Origin: Thiodiazotropha sp040507005
Lineage (GTDB): Bacteria > Pseudomonadota > Gammaproteobacteria > Chromatiales > Chromatiaceae
Direction: 5' to 3'
Assembly (NCBI GenBank): GCA_040507005.1
Contig: JBEVVS010000164.1
Span: 1 to 27,563 of the forward strand
DNA length: 27,563 bases
How positions within the stretch are numbered: position 1 is the first letter of the stretch; the number at the start of each line of letters is the position of its first letter. Below, in pieces: positions 24,542-27,563 of this stretch. Both the position numbers and the translations under genes were made by a program. The notes below the pieces were generated by a model that saw only the letters and a list, made by a program, of their open reading frames with translations, was not told the origin of the DNA and did no database searches.

Positions 24542-25441
24542 CTAAACAAAGATATCCAGCATGATGCCCATAAAGATCAGTAACGGCGTCAACAGGGTGA
24601 GGATGACGTTCTTGCCCAAATAGGGTACCAGCTGTTTGACATCACCACTATACACCCTGACACCCTTGAAGTTTTGATAGGCAAGCCCTGCTGTCGCCAA
24701 CCCAATGAGTGCCGTCATAGGCAGGCGATCCAGCACGACTCCCACGACAATCGCCAGATAGGCCAGGAGACAGAAAACAAGGTATAGCCAGGCGCCTTTT
24801 GCCGGGCTCCATGCGATCGCATAGTTGTCGCGACCCACGCTGCGGTCAGCTTCCACATCTGGTATCTGGTTGAGCAACAATAGGTTATTCACCAGAAAGA
24901 AGGGAACCATAGAGAGCAATAGCGCTGTAGTACTATATTCTGCCGTCAAGGCATAGTGGGTACCGATCACCATTAAGGGCCCGAATCCCAAACCCGGGGC
25001 CAGCAACACCAGCAATCGATTACGGTTGATCCAGCCGGTATAGGTAACGATGATCAACACACCGATAATCCCTATCGGGATCAACCCCCAACCCACTTGT
25101 TGCAAAAGGTATAGGCCGCACACAAGGGTTATCAACAAAGAGACCACACCTATCGCCAATGCAAAGGGGGCGAGACGGGGTTGAACCACCAAGGTTCCGC
25201 TACCGCCGCTGAAAGGTGTACGGTCGGTTTTAAAATCGAGGCCTGAATGAAAATCCGCATATTCATTCAGCGCATTGACACTGATATGGGCCATCAAAGC
25301 ACCCAGCAAAACAACAGCAAATAGCCCCCAATGCACAATATGTCCACTCAACAGGACACTGGACAAGCCTAATAGAATACAGATTGGCGTAAGAACCAGA
25401 AAATTGGGTCGTGCAACTCCAACTACGGGGAAGGGTATCAT
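24542..25441 (-). CDS. UbiA-family prenyltransferase (MenA-like)
   Basis: This integral membrane protein has 299 residues and about nine helices. ATG 25441 is chosen because AGGA lies 6 bases upstream; a GTG 11 codons earlier has no site. The first Asp-rich motif is NALNEYADFHSGLD (56-69), with a Glu replacing the usual first Asp, followed by KTDRTPFSGGSGTL. The second is NQIPDVEADRSVGR (191-204), with Asp195 and Asp199 placed to bind Mg-diphosphate. The NxxNxYxDxxxGxD pattern is closest to MenA-type enzymes that prenylate 1,4-dihydroxy-2-naphthoate, but no menaquinone genes are in the window, so the aromatic acceptor is uncertain. It lies downstream of the copper receptor gene, with a probable terminator between. 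Confidence 0.85.
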   Translation of the reverse strand: MIPFPVVGVARPNFLVLTPICILLGLSSVLLSGHIVHWGLFAVVLLGALMAHISVNALNEYADFHSGLDFKTDRTPFSGGSGTLVVQPRLAPFALAIGVVSLLITLVCGLYLLQQVGWGLIPIGIIGVLIIVTYTGWINRNRLLVLLAPGLGFGPLMVIGTHYALTAEYSTTALLLSMVPFFLVNNLLLLNQIPDVEADRSVGRDNYAIAWSPAKGAWLYLVFCLLAYLAIVVGVVLDRLPMTALIGLATAGLAYQNFKGVRVYSGDVKQLVPYLGKNVILTLLTPLLIFMGIMLDIFV

Positions 25442-25750
25442 CGGCTGTCCTGGAAAAAAGAAGCTTGGATGCACAGACTACTGCAAAACATCGATGCAAT
25501 AAAACAGCATATCCCCAGGGATAACCCATTCATTGGGCCAGGGCTGAGATCAGAACCTTTCATTACAGCGTTCTGCTCAAACTGCAATCCCGGCAATTGT
25601 TAGCCGCTGAGAAAACGCCCCAACAGGAAAAATCTCCTATTGGGACGCTACCTCAAGGCCGATTACCCTTCCCGACCACTGACCAGTCACCCGAAGGCCA
25701 GCGAGCATTTCGGTAAGGCGTCCAAGCGTCGCCCGTAAGGGTGTGTGCCA
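25442..25750. other. Intergenic region between copper receptor and prenyltransferase genes
   Basis: These 309 bases hold no supported gene. A hairpin that can serve as terminator for the receptor gene is at 25619-25644. The ribosome site of the prenyltransferase gene is near 25448-25451. The stretch 25690-25745 is rich in GGC/GCG-type words with partial self-complementarity (for example GGCG and CGCC) but no clean stem was found. Confidence 0.45.
25619..25644 (-). terminator. Probable terminator of the copper receptor gene
   Basis: On the minus strand CCCAATAGGA pairs with TCCTGTTGGG across a 6-base loop; the single non-Watson-Crick position is a U-G pair in RNA. It is followed by GCGTTTTCTC, so the U-run is short and three bases away. 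It lies about 107 bases after the receptor stop codon. Confidence 0.5.
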
Positions 25751-27563
25751 TCAGAACTGCAGCGTACCTTTCAACCAGATCTCGCGGCCGGGCTCATTGA
25801 CCTTGATGGCTTCCGGATTGAAGGGATCCACATTGGCCCTGTTGACATGATAGGCAAAGCTCTTATCGAACAGATTATCGACACCAAAACGGATCGAGCT
25901 GTTTTTCGTCACGGCATACTTCCCATACAGATCAAGAACCCCCCAGCCGGGTGTCTCCTCAACATCCTGACCGCTGCCATTTTCCAGATCGGCGCGGGTT
26001 TGCTTTGCATTCGCCCGCAAGCTGCCACCCAATTCCAGGTTGCCGCTGCTATAGTCCAGACCCAGGCTCGCCTCCAGGGGTGCGACTTGCGCAATCGGCC
26101 TGTCGTCAGTGCTATTTTCCGCTCTGACATAGGCCAGGCTTGCCTTAGCCTGCAGTGCGCTGGAGATAGGATAACCGGCTTGCCATTCGATGCCGTAGAA
26201 CTCGGCATCCACGTTACGATAGATATTGGCCGTACCGTTTGCCACCAGAATACCGTCCTGCCCTCTTGCCTTGTCCCGCAGAATAAAGTCACTGACATCG
26301 TTGTAGTAAAGGGTGACATCGCTATCAATGCCTGCACTCTGCCACTTATAACCGACTTCAAGCTGATGGTGCTTTTCAGGTTCCAGTTCCGGATTACCCA
26401 CCCAGCTGGAGTCCATGCCGGTCATCATGTTACGTGCGAAGCTGGCCAAATAGCGTTCCGTCGAATCTGCGGTTCTGACACTGCGGCTGAAACCGGCGAA
26501 CACCGAACCATCTCCCAAGGCATGTTCGTAATTTACGAAACCACCCACATTGTTTTCCGTCTGCTCATCCGATGTCTCGGCATAGTAGGCGGCATACAGG
26601 TTGTTCGGTGTCGGGCTCGGACCAAGGTCAGGCTTCTCGTCACCACGGGAGATCGAGGCATCGACGCGATCATAGCGCAGACCGAGTTTGAGCATGTTCT
26701 CGTTCCCAACCGGCATCGCAAGTTCCGCGAACAGGCCTGTCTGCTCGAGTTCTGCTCCGGGCCACATGATCGATTGCAAGGTAGTCGGCTCCGCCATCAT
26801 TGGCATGCCTGAGAAACGGTCCGCATCTCGCTCATTGTTTTGGTAGTCGACGCCGATGGTGAGATTTGTACCACCCACCATGATATCGCCAAGGATCCTG
26901 CCCCCAGCGGTATCCGAAGTGGTCGGCACACTCATCAGCATGGGCGCTGTCAACTCTCGCAGCGAATAGTTATCCATCAAATGATCGACTTGACTGGAGT
27001 AGATCTCGGCCTTCATTCCGGCAAAGGGTCCCAGATCGTCGTTATGCTCGTATTTGAAGCGAATGTTGTCAGCGTCACTCATGGGGGAATCCATACCCGC
27101 ACCTGCATATAGGGTATCGTCTTCCCGTGTCGCCTCGATATTCAGCTCCAAACGTCGGTTTTGCTCGGGGGTATAACCCAAGAGCAGATTTCCGCTTTGA
27201 TTTTCATAGGCGGAGCGCACCTCATTGCCATCGCCGTCCTGGTAGTTATCAGCATCCTTATAGCCGATCACACCACGGATATAACCCCTATCCGAGCCGG
27301 CCGCGAAATCCGCGGAAAACTCCTTCGTCTTGGAATTGCTCTTATAGCCGGCATCCACCTGCCCCAGATAGGATTTACCAGCCTCAAATCGAGGTGGCTT
27401 GCGTTCAAACAGCACTGTGCCACCACTGCCTCCACCACCATAGATCACGCTTTGAGAGCCCTTGATAACGGTTACGCTATCGTAACTCTCCATGGCGGAA
27501 TAGGCGGTAGGCGGATCCATACGATTCGGACAACCACATGGATGAAGGCACCATCCAGGAGGA
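25751..27563 (-). CDS. OprC-like TonB-dependent copper receptor, 5' end outside window, apparent frameshift
   Basis: This is an outer-membrane TonB-dependent receptor of the copper (OprC/NosA) type. About 600 residues are visible: the end of the plug (DPPTAYSAMESYDSVTVIKG, then YGGGGSGGTVLFER) and a full beta-barrel ending in aromatic GTLQF. Segments typical of the OprC group are CPNRMDPPTAY, VDHLMDNYSLR, YQDGDGNEVRSAYE and the Met-rich GMPMM and GMDSPM. The start is beyond 27563; the internal ATG at 27520 cannot be the true start because plug sequence continues before it. Near 27536 the frame changes: upstream bases read LLDGAFIH in another frame and the main frame resumes as GCPNRMDPP, as if one G of a Gly-Gly pair (one C on the plus strand) were lost. 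The gene is therefore either a frameshifted pseudogene or affected by a sequencing error. Confidence 0.85.
   Translation of the reverse strand, partial: PPGWCLHPCGCPNRMDPPTAYSAMESYDSVTVIKGSQSVIYGGGGSGGTVLFERKPPRFEAGKSYLGQVDAGYKSNSKTKEFSADFAAGSDRGYIRGVIGYKDADNYQDGDGNEVRSAYENQSGNLLLGYTPEQNRRLELNIEATREDDTLYAGAGMDSPMSDADNIRFKYEHNDDLGPFAGMKAEIYSSQVDHLMDNYSLRELTAPMLMSVPTTSDTAGGRILGDIMVGGTNLTIGVDYQNNERDADRFSGMPMMAEPTTLQSIMWPGAELEQTGLFAELAMPVGNENMLKLGLRYDRVDASISRGDEKPDLGPSPTPNNLYAAYYAETSDEQTENNVGGFVNYEHALGDGSVFAGFSRSVRTADSTERYLASFARNMMTGMDSSWVGNPELEPEKHHQLEVGYKWQSAGIDSDVTLYYNDVSDFILRDKARGQDGILVANGTANIYRNVDAEFYGIEWQAGYPISSALQAKASLAYVRAENSTDDRPIAQVAPLEASLGLDYSSGNLELGGSLRANAKQTRADLENGSGQDVEETPGWGVLDLYGKYAVTKNSSIRFGVDNLFDKSFAYHVNRANVDPFNPEAIKVNEPGREIWLKGTLQF

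Noticed and set aside
25745..26812. 355-codon plus-strand frame opposite the copper receptor gene
   Set aside because: It is antisense to a clear TonB-receptor barrel and its translation has no family features; a shadow frame caused by codon bias.

Overview
The window comes from a motile gammaproteobacterium. The evidence is a FlhF/FlhG pair, FliO-type export genes and a sigma-54-type flagellar promoter, all in the gene order of polar flagellates. A malyl-CoA lyase/malate thiokinase cassette and an anion permease would fit a sulfur-oxidising Chromatiales-like or Sedimenticola/Thiodiazotropha-like lineage. That placement is inference from gene content and has not been tested by any search.

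Region 1 (1-10756, all minus strand) is the flagellar export and switch cluster. In transcription order it is fliL, fliM, fliN, fliO, fliP, fliQ, fliR, flhB, flhA, a small secreted protein of unknown function, flhF, flhG (fleN) and the first 25 codons of fliA. Most junctions are overlapping or a few bases long. A 177-base gap with an AT-rich inverted repeat separates flhB from flhA. A 390-base gap before flhF holds a convincing sigma-54 promoter (2370-2385) with a GTCA-N6-TGAC dyad about 100 bases upstream of the predicted start, like a FleQ enhancer site.

Region 2 (11065-15449, plus strand) is a two-gene signalling unit divergent from fliL: an HDOD-GAF-histidine kinase, then a REC-PAS-GGDEF-EAL protein 14 bases downstream. 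Active-site residues of the receiver, GGDEF, EAL and c-di-GMP inhibitory site are all present, so the pair probably links phosphorelay to c-di-GMP turnover, plausibly acting on motility.

Region 3 (15450-18460) has a gene-poor stretch with a strong terminator that faces the minus strand. It is followed by the ABC-F translation factor ettA on the plus strand and, convergent with only 7 bases between stops, an orphan ParA-like ATPase.

Region 4 (18653-21674, minus) is a tightly overlapping operon: malyl-CoA lyase, then the beta and alpha subunits of malate thiokinase. Together they interconvert malate + CoA + ATP with acetyl-CoA + glyoxylate. A 508-base intergenic region with a 50-base dyad separates this operon from a divergent SLC13/DASS-type permease carrying two RCK_C (TrkA_C) domains (22183-23952).

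Region 5 (23998-27563, minus) carries a small membrane-anchored FixH/YtkA-like protein, a UbiA-family prenyltransferase, and an OprC-like TonB-dependent copper receptor. The receptor's plug region appears to carry a one-base frameshift near the window edge. No tRNA, rRNA, CRISPR array or insertion sequence was recognised.
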